The notes below the pieces were generated by a model, which was not told the origin of the DNA, ran no database searches, and saw nothing but the letters and a program-made list of their open reading frames with translations. 64,000 bases of DNA, taken from the NCBI GenBank assembly GCA_963696105.1, contig CAVOIP010000005.1:1178001-1242000 (forward strand), written 5' to 3'. This DNA is from CAVRTM01 sp963696105. GTDB taxonomy: Bacteria > Actinomycetota > Actinomycetes > Actinomycetales > Dermatophilaceae. This document shows positions 44,775-52,854 of this stretch, piece by piece (the stretch's first letter is position 1; each line of letters opens with the position of its first letter). The position numbers and the translations under genes are program-made.

Positions 44775-45971
44775 TCAGCCGGTCCGCGACTCCAGGTAGG
44801 CCCGCAGGTCACCGAGGTGGAGCGTGCCCGTGGCGTGGGTGTCGTCCTCGCCCAGGTAGGTGCGCTGCAGGGCCACGACGACGGCCTCTGCCAGCGTGTC
44901 GCGGAACTGCGGCTGGGCCAGCAGCGCGGCGTCCTCGGCGTGGGTGAGGTAGCCGGCCTCGATCCGCACCGCCGGCATCCGGGTGCGCTGCAGCAGGGAC
45001 CAGGCGCGCGGGTGCGAACGGCAGTCGGTCAGCCCGGTGCGGGCGACGATCTCGCGCTGCACCAGGTCGGCCAGCTGCTCGCCGATTGCCGACCAGGCCC
45101 CGAACCGGTCCTGCCCGTAGAAGAAGGTGGCCACACCGCCGGCCTGCGGCTGGTCGGCGGAGTCGCAGTGCAGCGACAGCAGCACGTCCGCGCCGGCGTC
45201 GTTGGCGAAGGCAGCACGCTCGAGCTCGTCGGGGCTGGTGGAGCCGGAGCGGGTGAACAGCACCGTCACCCCGATCGCGGACAGTCGCCCCTCGATGCGC
45301 CGGGCGAGGTCGAGCATGAGGTCGGCCTCGGCCAGGGAGCCGGCCTGCGCCCCGGGCGACGCCCCGCCGTGGCCGGGGTCGAGCACGACGATCCGGCCGG
45401 ACAGGCTGTGCCCCGACCGGCGCACCAGCTCGCGCTCGCGCAGGGTGTGCGGCGAGCCGCCGGTGATCGAGCGGCTGAGGTCGGCGAAGGCGCGCAGCGT
45501 CTCGGGCCCGACGACGCCGTCCGGAGCCAGTCCCACCCCGCGCTGGAAGCCCCGCACCGCCTGCTCGGTGTTGGGCCCGAACAGGCCGTCCACCCGCTCG
45601 GGGCTGAAGCCGAGGGCGAGCAGCCGTTCCTGCAGGGTCGCCACGTCGTCACCCTGCATGAGGTGGCCCGGGGTGTGCGAGAGCAGCCGGTCGCCCAGGC
45701 TCCAGCGCGCGCCGTCGAGCTCGAGGTAGGTCTGGGGGCCCACGATGCCGTCGGCGATCAGCCCCCGCCGCTGCTGGAACGAGCGGACCGCGCGACGCAG
45801 CGTGTCGTCGTACCGGGGCTGGTGGTCCTCCGCGGTCGGCTCGGGCGTGGCCACGTCGTGCAGGGGGAGGGCCGGGGGAAGGTCCCCGGTCCGCCGCAGC
45901 CGTTCACGGATGGCGAGCACGCCGTCGCCCTCGTCGCCGAGGCGGAAAAGTGCAGGGAGATGGTCCGACAT
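44775..45971 (-). CDS. cwlM: CwlM-like N-acetylmuramoyl-L-alanine amidase family protein
   Basis: 398 residues from the ATG at 45971 (RBS AAAGG). Two peptidoglycan-binding modules (TLRRAVRSFQQRRGL, DGLFGPNTEQAVRGFQRG) precede an amidase_3 domain with zinc ligands His (DPGHGG), Glu (SLAEADLM) and His (LSLHCDS), and catalytic Glu (RIEAGYLTH). No signal peptide, as in mycobacterial CwlM, a cytoplasmic PknB substrate that activates MurA and binds FhaA. Synteny (next to trxA) supports CwlM; the intact active site leaves enzymatic activity possible. Confidence 0.88.
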   Translation of the reverse strand: MSDHLPALFRLGDEGDGVLAIRERLRRTGDLPPALPLHDVATPEPTAEDHQPRYDDTLRRAVRSFQQRRGLIADGIVGPQTYLELDGARWSLGDRLLSHTPGHLMQGDDVATLQERLLALGFSPERVDGLFGPNTEQAVRGFQRGVGLAPDGVVGPETLRAFADLSRSITGGSPHTLRERELVRRSGHSLSGRIVVLDPGHGGASPGAQAGSLAEADLMLDLARRIEGRLSAIGVTVLFTRSGSTSPDELERAAFANDAGADVLLSLHCDSADQPQAGGVATFFYGQDRFGAWSAIGEQLADLVQREIVARTGLTDCRSHPRAWSLLQRTRMPAVRIEAGYLTHAEDAALLAQPQFRDTLAEAVVVALQRTYLGEDDTHATGTLHLGDLRAYLESRTG

Positions 45972-46052
45972 ACCGACCTTTCGGGGGCTGGGAGGTGCGC
46001 CTGCGGAGGGCGGCACGGTCATCTTGGGGGGAGAGTATCCCCAGACAGCAGT

Positions 46053-46092
46053 CGACGGCGCGCCCGACCTGAGGGGGTCCGGCGCGCCGTCG
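46053..46092 (-). terminator. hairpin downstream of trxA
   Basis: 12-bp perfect stem (46053-46064 with 46081-46092), 20 bp after the trxA stop on the minus strand. Separates the sigM-trxA series from cwlM. Confidence 0.7.
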
Positions 46093-46112
46093 TGCGACGC
46101 CCTCGGGAGTGG

Positions 46113-46439
46113 TCAGCCGATGAAGTCGGACAGCTCACGCACGAGCTTGGGCTTGGGCAGGGCGCCCACAAGGGTCTTGACGACCTCACCCTTGACGTAG
46201 ACGTTCATCGTCGGGATGCCGGTGATGCCGTAGCGGGAGGTGATCTCGGGGTTCTCGTCGGTGTTCAGCTTGACGACCGAGACCTTGTCACCGTGCTCGC
46301 TGGCGAGCTCTTCCAGAATCGGGGCGACGGCGCGGCACGGGCCGCACCACGGCGCCCAGAAGTCGACGATGACCGGCTTGTCGCTCATCAGGACGTCCGT
46401 GTCGAACGTCGCGTCGGTGGTCTCCTTGGTAGCTCCCAC
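46113..46439 (-). CDS. trxA: TrxA: thioredoxin
   Basis: 108 residues; GTG start. Active site FWAPWCGPCR and cis-Pro loop GIPTMNVY. Cytoplasmic disulphide reductase, reduced by the TrxB encoded just upstream. Confidence 0.97.
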   Translation of the reverse strand: MGATKETTDATFDTDVLMSDKPVIVDFWAPWCGPCRAVAPILEELASEHGDKVSVVKLNTDENPEITSRYGITGIPTMNVYVKGEVVKTLVGALPKPKLVRELSDFIG

Positions 46440-46548
46440 AGTGGGGGCTCCTTCCTTGTGTGGTGCGGATCTGCTGGTGGCAGGGCCGCGGCTGGCGGGT
46501 TGTCAGCCCACCGGGCCACGGCCCCGGGTGAGCACAGGGGCGACGGCG

Positions 46549-47595
46549 TCAGGACACGCCGAGCGGCTGGTCGGTGTGGGCCTGATCGGCGTGCTCACCC
46601 AAGCCGGGTGGGTCGGTGGGCAGGGTCTGCGCCTCGACGATGGTCTCGACGTGGTCCCCGGCCTCGATGTCGGCCAGGTGCCGCTCGGCGTCCAGGGCGG
46701 CGGCGCACCCGGAGCCCGCGGCGGTGATGGCCTGGCGGTAGGTGTGGTCGACCAGGTCGCCGCAGGCGAAGACGCCCTCGACGTTGGTGAGGCTGGTGCG
46801 GCCCTCGACCAGGACGTAGCCCTCGTCGTCGAGCTCGACGACACCCTTGACCAGCTCGTTGCGCGGGTCGTGCCCGATCGCGACGAACAGACCGGTCGCG
46901 GCCACCTCTCGGGTCGCGCCGGTGACGGTGTCGCGCAGGGTCACGCCGGTCAGCTTGTCGGCGCCATGGATCTGGGCGACCTCGGAGTTCCAGGCGAACC
47001 GGATCTTGTCGTTGTTGGCGGCGCGGTCGGCCATGATCTTGCTCGCCCGCAGCTGCTCACGGCGGTGGACGATGGTCACCGAGCGGGCGAACTTGGTCAG
47101 GAACGTCGCCTCCTCGACGGCCGAGTCGCCCCCGCCGACGACCAGGACGTCCTGGTCGCGGAAGAAGAAGCCGTCGCACGTGGCACACCAGGAGACGCCG
47201 TGGCCGGACAGGCGCTTCTCGTCCGGCAGGCCGAGCTCGCGGTAGGCCGAGCCCATGGCCAGGATGACGGCATGGGCCCGGTGGACGGTGCCTTCCCCGT
47301 CGGTGACGGTCTTGACCGGTCCCTCGAGGGACACCTCGGTGACGTCGTCGGCGACCAGCTCGGCGCCGAAGCGCTCGGCCTGGGCGCGCATGTTGTCCAT
47401 CAGGTCCGGGCCCATGATGCCGTCGCGGAAGCCGGGGAAGTTCTCGACCTCGGTGGTGTTCATCAGCGCGCCGCCGGCGGTCACCGCGCCCTCGAAGACC
47501 AGCGGTGCCAGGTTGGCGCGGGCGGCGTAGACGGCGGCGGTGTAGCCGGCCGGTCCGGAGCCGATGATGATGACGTTGCGGACGTCGGTGCTCAC
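46549..47595 (-). CDS. trxB: TrxB: thioredoxin-disulphide reductase
   Basis: 348 residues; GTG start. FAD motif IIIGSGPAGYTAAVYAA, redox CATC in SWCATCDG, NADPH motif GGGDSAVEEA, C-terminal ACGDLVDHTYRQAITAAGSG. About 30 extra hydrophilic residues at the C-terminus, as in several actinobacteria. Confidence 0.97.
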   Translation of the reverse strand: MSTDVRNVIIIGSGPAGYTAAVYAARANLAPLVFEGAVTAGGALMNTTEVENFPGFRDGIMGPDLMDNMRAQAERFGAELVADDVTEVSLEGPVKTVTDGEGTVHRAHAVILAMGSAYRELGLPDEKRLSGHGVSWCATCDGFFFRDQDVLVVGGGDSAVEEATFLTKFARSVTIVHRREQLRASKIMADRAANNDKIRFAWNSEVAQIHGADKLTGVTLRDTVTGATREVAATGLFVAIGHDPRNELVKGVVELDDEGYVLVEGRTSLTNVEGVFACGDLVDHTYRQAITAAGSGCAAALDAERHLADIEAGDHVETIVEAQTLPTDPPGLGEHADQAHTDQPLGVS

Positions 47596-47696
47596 GCGGA
47601 GTACCCCTTGACTGGTCGGGTGTCGGCGCCGGACGGGCGGTCCGGGCGTGTCCTTGCTGGAACCGATCTTAGGGTGCGATTGTTCCGGGCCCGCGG

Positions 47697-48467
47697 TCAG
47701 GAGACGGGGACGCCCGGGTGCAGCAGGGCCTGGTTGCCGGTGGAGCAGGACCGCTTCACCGCGTAGGCGGTACGCGCGGAGCCGGAGACGGTCACGATGA
47801 CCACGGCCGGCGTCCCCTCGTAGGAGGAGAGGTCGGCGGTCACGTCGTCCACGCGCCCCACACCCAGCGCACGCAGGCAGCTTGCCAGCCCCGTGGGCGT
47901 GGCGATGGGGCCGATGCCGGGGGACTCCCCGGTCAGCGGCTGGACCGGGTGCGCGGGGCCGGAGGTGGCCAGCGCACCGGCCTGTGCGGCGAAGGTCTCC
48001 CGGGTGTAGCGGGTGGAGGACATCTGGAAGTGCATGGGCGGCGTCGCGGCCACCCCCTGGGTGCCCTCCCCCTGGGCCCCCGTTCCCTGGAGGGGCCCGG
48101 AGGACGGGGGCGGGGCGGAGGGGGTGCTCCGAGTGGCTGTGGACATCGAGGCCGCGGCGCCGCTGGAGGATGGGTTCGAGCGGTGCAGGACGCTGGTGCC
48201 GACCACGCCCACGACCACCGCCGCGGCGGCCACCCCGGCCAGCCCGAGCACCATCGTGCGGAGCGGACGTCGCCGGGTCAGCGGGACCGCGGTCGCCCCG
48301 GTGAGGGCCGGCGACCGGTTGGCCTGCTCGGCGGCGAGGCTCGCGCTGATCCGCTCGACCAGGTAGGCCGGCATCGGCTCCGGCTCGGGCAGGGACGCGA
48401 GCAGCGCACGCACTCCGGTCGGGTCGTCCTCGGGAGACTCCCCCGAGGGGCGGCGCGGCGTGATCAC
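47697..48467 (-). CDS. membrane protein, probable anti-sigma factor for SigM
   Basis: 256 residues from the GTG at 48467 with AAGGTGA. A short cytoplasmic N-terminus (VRALLASLPEPEPMPAYLVERISASLAAE), one membrane helix (about 73-94), and a Ser/Ala-rich extracytoplasmic region with a folded C-terminal domain. No HxxxCxxC zinc motif. Position directly after sigM matches RsmA (Rv3912) of mycobacteria; function by synteny. Confidence 0.75.
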   Translation of the reverse strand: MITPRRPSGESPEDDPTGVRALLASLPEPEPMPAYLVERISASLAAEQANRSPALTGATAVPLTRRRPLRTMVLGLAGVAAAAVVVGVVGTSVLHRSNPSSSGAAASMSTATRSTPSAPPPSSGPLQGTGAQGEGTQGVAATPPMHFQMSSTRYTRETFAAQAGALATSGPAHPVQPLTGESPGIGPIATPTGLASCLRALGVGRVDDVTADLSSYEGTPAVVIVTVSGSARTAYAVKRSCSTGNQALLHPGVPVS

Positions 48468-48540
48468 GGTCGTTTCACCTTCTTTGCGGCATCGAGACGG
48501 CTGGGGCGGTGGAGCACGGCGAGCCGACGTGGGTATGACG

Positions 48541-49161
48541 TCAGGGCGACGCCGAAGGTTCCTTGGGCGCGGGCGGGGGACCGCCGCCGCGGGGGGCCGG
48601 CCGGTCGGCGTCGAGGTCGAGGCCCAGCAGGACAGCCATCGCGGCCCGACCACGGGCACACCGGGACTTGATGGTGCCCTCGGCCACGTCGAGGACCGAC
48701 GCGGCCTCGGCGACGCTCAGCCCATGCATGTCGACCAGGACCAGGGCCAGCCGCTGCCCCTCGGGCAGCCGGTCCAGCGCCTGACGGACGTCGAGGCGCA
48801 CCTCGACCCCGGCGTGGTGGTCGTGGCTGTCGGCCAGGACCGACAGGTCGGCGTCCGGCAGCTGCACGGTGGGCCTGATCCGGCGCAGCCGGTCCAGGCA
48901 GGCGTTGACCACGATCCGGTGCAGCCAGGTGGTCACCGCGGCGTCGCCGCGGAAGGAGTCAGCTCGCCGGTACGCCGCGAGGAACGCCTCCTGCACGGCG
49001 TCGGCAGCCAGCTCGGGATCGCGGGTGGTGCGCAGCGCCACGGCCCACATCCGGTCCCGGTGGCGGCGGAACAGCTCACCGAAGGCGTCCCTGTCGCCTG
49101 CACAGTGCGCTGCCAGCAGGTCCCGGTCCGGGAGCTCGGTGAGCTCCTGCAGGCGTGACAT
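48541..49161 (-). CDS. sigM: SigM: ECF RNA polymerase sigma factor
   Basis: 206 residues from ATG. Region 2 (FGELFRRHRDRMWAVALRTTRDPELAADAVQEAFLAAYR) and region 4 (LPEGQRLALVLVDMHGLSVAEAASVLDVAEGTIKSR) are clear. The C-terminus is a Pro-rich tail. Three bases after the pseudokinase stop, upstream of its presumed anti-sigma; in mycobacteria SigM controls late-phase and surface functions. Confidence 0.93.
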   Translation of the reverse strand: MSRLQELTELPDRDLLAAHCAGDRDAFGELFRRHRDRMWAVALRTTRDPELAADAVQEAFLAAYRRADSFRGDAAVTTWLHRIVVNACLDRLRRIRPTVQLPDADLSVLADSHDHHAGVEVRLDVRQALDRLPEGQRLALVLVDMHGLSVAEAASVLDVAEGTIKSRCARGRAAMAVLLGLDLDADRPAPRGGGPPPAPKEPSASP

Positions 49162-49164
49162 GGC

Positions 49165-51183
49165 CTAGCTCAGCGTGATCTCGTTGAGGCTCGCGCGGTA
49201 GCGGCCACCGTCCGCAGCGAGGCTGGTGAACCAGACGATGACGTAGTCGGTCTTGGGCAGGCCCTTGGGGGCATCCAGGGTCACGGTGCCGGTGGCGCCC
49301 TGCTTGGAACCGATCTCGCGGGCGCCGTCCAGGGTGCCGTTCGGGGCGGCGTAGACGGTGAGGTCGAGGTTCTTGCTGCCCAGTTCGAGCACGGCTTTGG
49401 TCACCTGGGTCGGCTGGCCCAGGTCGAGCAGCAGGCCCACGCCCTTCTTGAGGCCGCCGAACGTGGGGGTGGCGTAGCCCTCCGACGTCCAGGACGTGCT
49501 CTTGTCACCGTCGAAGACGCGGGCGGCGTCGGCGTTGCGCTCCTGGTTGTCGCCCTGAGGGTCGAAGCCGGTGGCCTTGTCGATCGCGATCTGACCGCCC
49601 CCGGTGGTGGTGGCGGTGGCCGAGGGGCTGGCGCGGGGGGTCGGGGTCACCGTGACGGCGGGTGCGGTCGCGGTCACCGTCGGCGGCGGCGCGCCGTTCG
49701 CGGACAGGCTGATGCCGTTGCTCAGGTTGCGCACGTTGCAGGCGCCGATGCCGAGCGCGACGATGACGAAGAGCGCGACGACCGTGAGGACGAGCCGGGA
49801 CTGGTCGTGGGTGGGCGCGACCGCCGTGGAGGCCGGCAGCAGCGGCGCCGGGGGCTCGATCGGCTCGTCCTTGACCCACAGCGCCTCGGGCAGCGTCAGC
49901 GGTGTGCCCTGCCGGGCCAGGGCACGAGCCCGGTCGCGTTGCTGGTGGTTGGACCGGGCCGAGGCGGCGCGTTCCGTGGCCTTGTCGGCGGCGGCCCGGG
50001 CGAAGGTGCCGACCCTGGCCCGAGCGGACGCGGCGGCGGAGCCGCCGGCGGGAGCTGCCGCGGTCGTCGCACCGGCTGCGGTCGTCGCACCCGCCTCGGC
50101 CGTCGCACCGGCTGCGGTCGTCGCGGCCGCCTTGGTCGTCGTACCGGCGGGGGTCGTCGTACCGGCTGGGGAACCGGAAGCGAGCTCCTCGCGCGCGATC
50201 AGCGTGGTGGGCTCGACCCGACCGGGGTCGGCCGCCGTGCGGTCGGCGGCGGCCTCGGCGCCGGGGGTGACCGGGGAGGCGCTCGCGGCGGCCGCGGTGA
50301 CCGCGGGGGCGCCCTTGACGACGGGCATGGCCCGCGTCGACCCGGTGCCGCCGAGCTCCCAGCGGGACCGGCCGGCGGTGTCGAGCATGAGCGTGGCCTC
50401 GTCGCCGGAGCGCCGGACCGTGGCGGAGGGCCAGGGCGCGATCTGCACGGCGAAGTCGCCGGGGGTCAGCGGTCCGCTGTCGTCGTTGAGGGTGAGCCGG
50501 CACAGGGCGTCAAGGTCGCTGGGGACGCCGGCCGCGATCTCGGAGGGTGCGGCGACTCCACCGACGACCCGGGGAGCGGGGTCGACACCGTGGACCAGCG
50601 CGGCCAGCGGCCAGCGGCTGGTGAGGGCGGCGTAGGCGAGGGCCACGAGGCCGACGGTGTCGGCCCGGGTGGCGGCGACGTCGTCCGGCTCCTCGAGGCC
50701 GTCCATGCTCGCGGCGATCGCCGTGCCGCTGACCTTGACCGCGCCGTCCGGGGTGCGCAGCACGGCGTGCGGGGTCAGGCGCAGGTGGTGCAGGCCGCGC
50801 TGGCGCGCCTTCTCCAGCGCGCTCGCGGCCTCACCGGCGATCCGGCGCGCTTCCTCGGCCGGCAGCGGCCCCTGCTGGAGCAGCGTGGCCAGCGACTCGG
50901 CATCGGCCAGGGACTCCTCGACGATCCAGGAGGCGCCGGCCTGGGTGCCCACGTCCAGGATGCGCACGAGGCGCGGGTCCTCGACGCCGGCGGCACGGCG
51001 AGCGGCGTCGAGGACCGCGGCGGCGTGGGGATGGCTGCTGTCGAAGACCGTGACCGCGACGTCCCGCTCGAGCGTGGTGTCGTGCGCGGACCAGTGCTCG
51101 AGGTCGCTGCGGTGGGACAGGCGCGAGCGCAACGCATAGCGACCCCCGAGGGAGGTTCCCGGTCCCACGCCCTGCACACGCAC
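49165..51183 (-). CDS. MurJ-associated pseudokinase with C-terminal discoidin-like domain
   Basis: 672 residues. The N-terminal kinase-like domain (about 12-260) lacks catalytic motifs: HHLRLTPHAV replaces HRDxKxxN and KVSG replaces DFG. A long Ala/Thr linker with AGTTT/AGATT repeats (about 340-395), one membrane helix (about 470-492) and an extracellular jelly-roll-like domain (about 530-672) follow. In M. tuberculosis the same pseudokinase is fused to MurJ and, when phosphorylated by PknB, binds FhaA to stop lipid II flipping. Here it is a separate gene. Confidence 0.85.
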   Translation of the reverse strand: MRVQGVGPGTSLGGRYALRSRLSHRSDLEHWSAHDTTLERDVAVTVFDSSHPHAAAVLDAARRAAGVEDPRLVRILDVGTQAGASWIVEESLADAESLATLLQQGPLPAEEARRIAGEAASALEKARQRGLHHLRLTPHAVLRTPDGAVKVSGTAIAASMDGLEEPDDVAATRADTVGLVALAYAALTSRWPLAALVHGVDPAPRVVGGVAAPSEIAAGVPSDLDALCRLTLNDDSGPLTPGDFAVQIAPWPSATVRRSGDEATLMLDTAGRSRWELGGTGSTRAMPVVKGAPAVTAAAASASPVTPGAEAAADRTAADPGRVEPTTLIAREELASGSPAGTTTPAGTTTKAAATTAAGATAEAGATTAAGATTAAAPAGGSAAASARARVGTFARAAADKATERAASARSNHQQRDRARALARQGTPLTLPEALWVKDEPIEPPAPLLPASTAVAPTHDQSRLVLTVVALFVIVALGIGACNVRNLSNGISLSANGAPPPTVTATAPAVTVTPTPRASPSATATTTGGGQIAIDKATGFDPQGDNQERNADAARVFDGDKSTSWTSEGYATPTFGGLKKGVGLLLDLGQPTQVTKAVLELGSKNLDLTVYAAPNGTLDGAREIGSKQGATGTVTLDAPKGLPKTDYVIVWFTSLAADGGRYRASLNEITLS

Positions 51184-51246
51184 TCCTCGCGGTCATCGGA
51201 GAGGCAGCCGTGCGGCCACCTCCTACAACGTCATCCTAGATGGCGC

Positions 51247-52854
51247 TCAGCGCCCGGGCAGGATGCGGCGCGCACGCCCGAGCAGCGGTTCGAGCAGCTC
51301 GTCGACCTCGTGGACCCGCAGCCGGCGGGCGAGGACGAGGTAGGTGACCGCGAACGCGGTGCCGGCGACCAGCAGGACCACCGGTGCCTCGAGCCGCCCG
51401 GCGATCACCCGCGTCAGGGCCCAGGCCAGCACCGCCGCCGGGACGGCGCCGCCCAGCGAGGCCACGGTGAGCCGGACGTAGCTGCGGGTGATGCTGCCGA
51501 GCGGCAGTCCGTCCAGGCGGCGGCGCACCCAGACCACCCCGACCACGGCGCCGACGAGGTTGCTCAGGGTCTGGCCGGCGCCGATCCCGAAGCCGACCCA
51601 CGGGTCCGGCAGCAGCAGCGCGAGCAGGCCGGCCGCCGTGGCCACGACCGAGATGATGACCTGCAGCCGGAACGGGGTCCGGGCGTCCTCGAACGCGTAG
51701 AAGACACGCTGGATCAGGTACACCACACCGAACGGCACCAGCCCGGCCATCATCGGGATGAGGATGCTGGCGATGCCGCGGGTGGCCTGGGGGCTGTTGA
51801 GGATGTACAGCGTCCCGGTGACGTAGACCCCCAGCATCATCCCGCCGACGGTGGCGGGGATGTTGACGACGGCGGTCAGCCGCAGGCCCTGGTGCACGTC
51901 GCGGCGCACCTCACGCAGGTCGTCGGAGTGAGCGGCCCTGGACATCCGGGTGAAGAGGGCGGTGACCAGCGACACCGTCACCAGCGAGTGCGGCAGCATG
52001 AAGACGAGGAAGGCATAGCTGTACGACGCGCGCCCCGGGTCGTTCCCGCCCACGCTGCCCAGGACCTGGGAGGTGACGATGAACGCCAGCTGGGAGACGG
52101 CCAGCGCGGCGAACGTCCACAGCGCCACGGTCGACGCGCCGCGCAGGCCGACGCCGCGGAACCCCCAGCGCGGGCGGAAGCGGAAGCCGGAACGCCACAG
52201 CGGCACGAGCAGGATCAGGCCCTGGCAGGCGATGGCCAAAGTGGCGCTGCCGGCCAGCAGCCAGATCATCGGGGTGGTGTAGTCGGCCACCGCCGGCTGG
52301 GACGGGTAGAGCACGATGAAGGCCACCAGCCCGGCGATGAACACCACGTTGGCCGCGACCGGCGCCCAGAAGAACGCGGCGAACTGGCCGCGCGCGTTGA
52401 GCACCTGCCCGAGCACGGTGTAGAGGCCGTAGAAGAAGATCTGCGGCAGGCAGATGAACGCGAACGTGACGCTCAGCCGCAGCGTCGCCGGGTCCAGCGT
52501 GCTGGCGTAGAGCCGCACCAGCAGCGGCGCCGCCGCCGTGATCAGCACGGTGACCAGCGCGATCCCGCCGATCGAGAGCGTCAGGAGGCGGTCGACGTAC
52601 TGGCGGCCGCCGTCGGCGTGTGTCGCGGCCCGGGTGATCTGGGGCACGAGGACGGCGTTGAGCACACCGCCGGCCAGGAGCAGGTACACGATGTTGGGCA
52701 GGGTGTTGGCGACCTCCCAGCCGTTGGCGGCGGCGGCGGTGCCGATGGCCAGCGCCTGCAGCGCCGCGCGGACGACGCCGAGCGCACGGGACGCGATCGT
52801 CCCGGCAGCCATGCCGGCGCTGGACCTGGCCAGGCTGGCGGTCGAGTCACTCAT
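51247..52854 (-). CDS. murJ: MurJ: lipid II flippase
   Basis: 535 residues from the ATG at 52854, which overlaps the DUF6049 stop. About fourteen membrane helices of the MATE/MVF type, with the N-terminal ASRALGVVRAALQA and GGVLNAVLVPQITRA motifs. Translocates lipid II across the membrane. Flanked by its pseudokinase partner. Confidence 0.95.
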   Translation of the reverse strand: MSDSTASLARSSAGMAAGTIASRALGVVRAALQALAIGTAAAANGWEVANTLPNIVYLLLAGGVLNAVLVPQITRAATHADGGRQYVDRLLTLSIGGIALVTVLITAAAPLLVRLYASTLDPATLRLSVTFAFICLPQIFFYGLYTVLGQVLNARGQFAAFFWAPVAANVVFIAGLVAFIVLYPSQPAVADYTTPMIWLLAGSATLAIACQGLILLVPLWRSGFRFRPRWGFRGVGLRGASTVALWTFAALAVSQLAFIVTSQVLGSVGGNDPGRASYSYAFLVFMLPHSLVTVSLVTALFTRMSRAAHSDDLREVRRDVHQGLRLTAVVNIPATVGGMMLGVYVTGTLYILNSPQATRGIASILIPMMAGLVPFGVVYLIQRVFYAFEDARTPFRLQVIISVVATAAGLLALLLPDPWVGFGIGAGQTLSNLVGAVVGVVWVRRRLDGLPLGSITRSYVRLTVASLGGAVPAAVLAWALTRVIAGRLEAPVVLLVAGTAFAVTYLVLARRLRVHEVDELLEPLLGRARRILPGR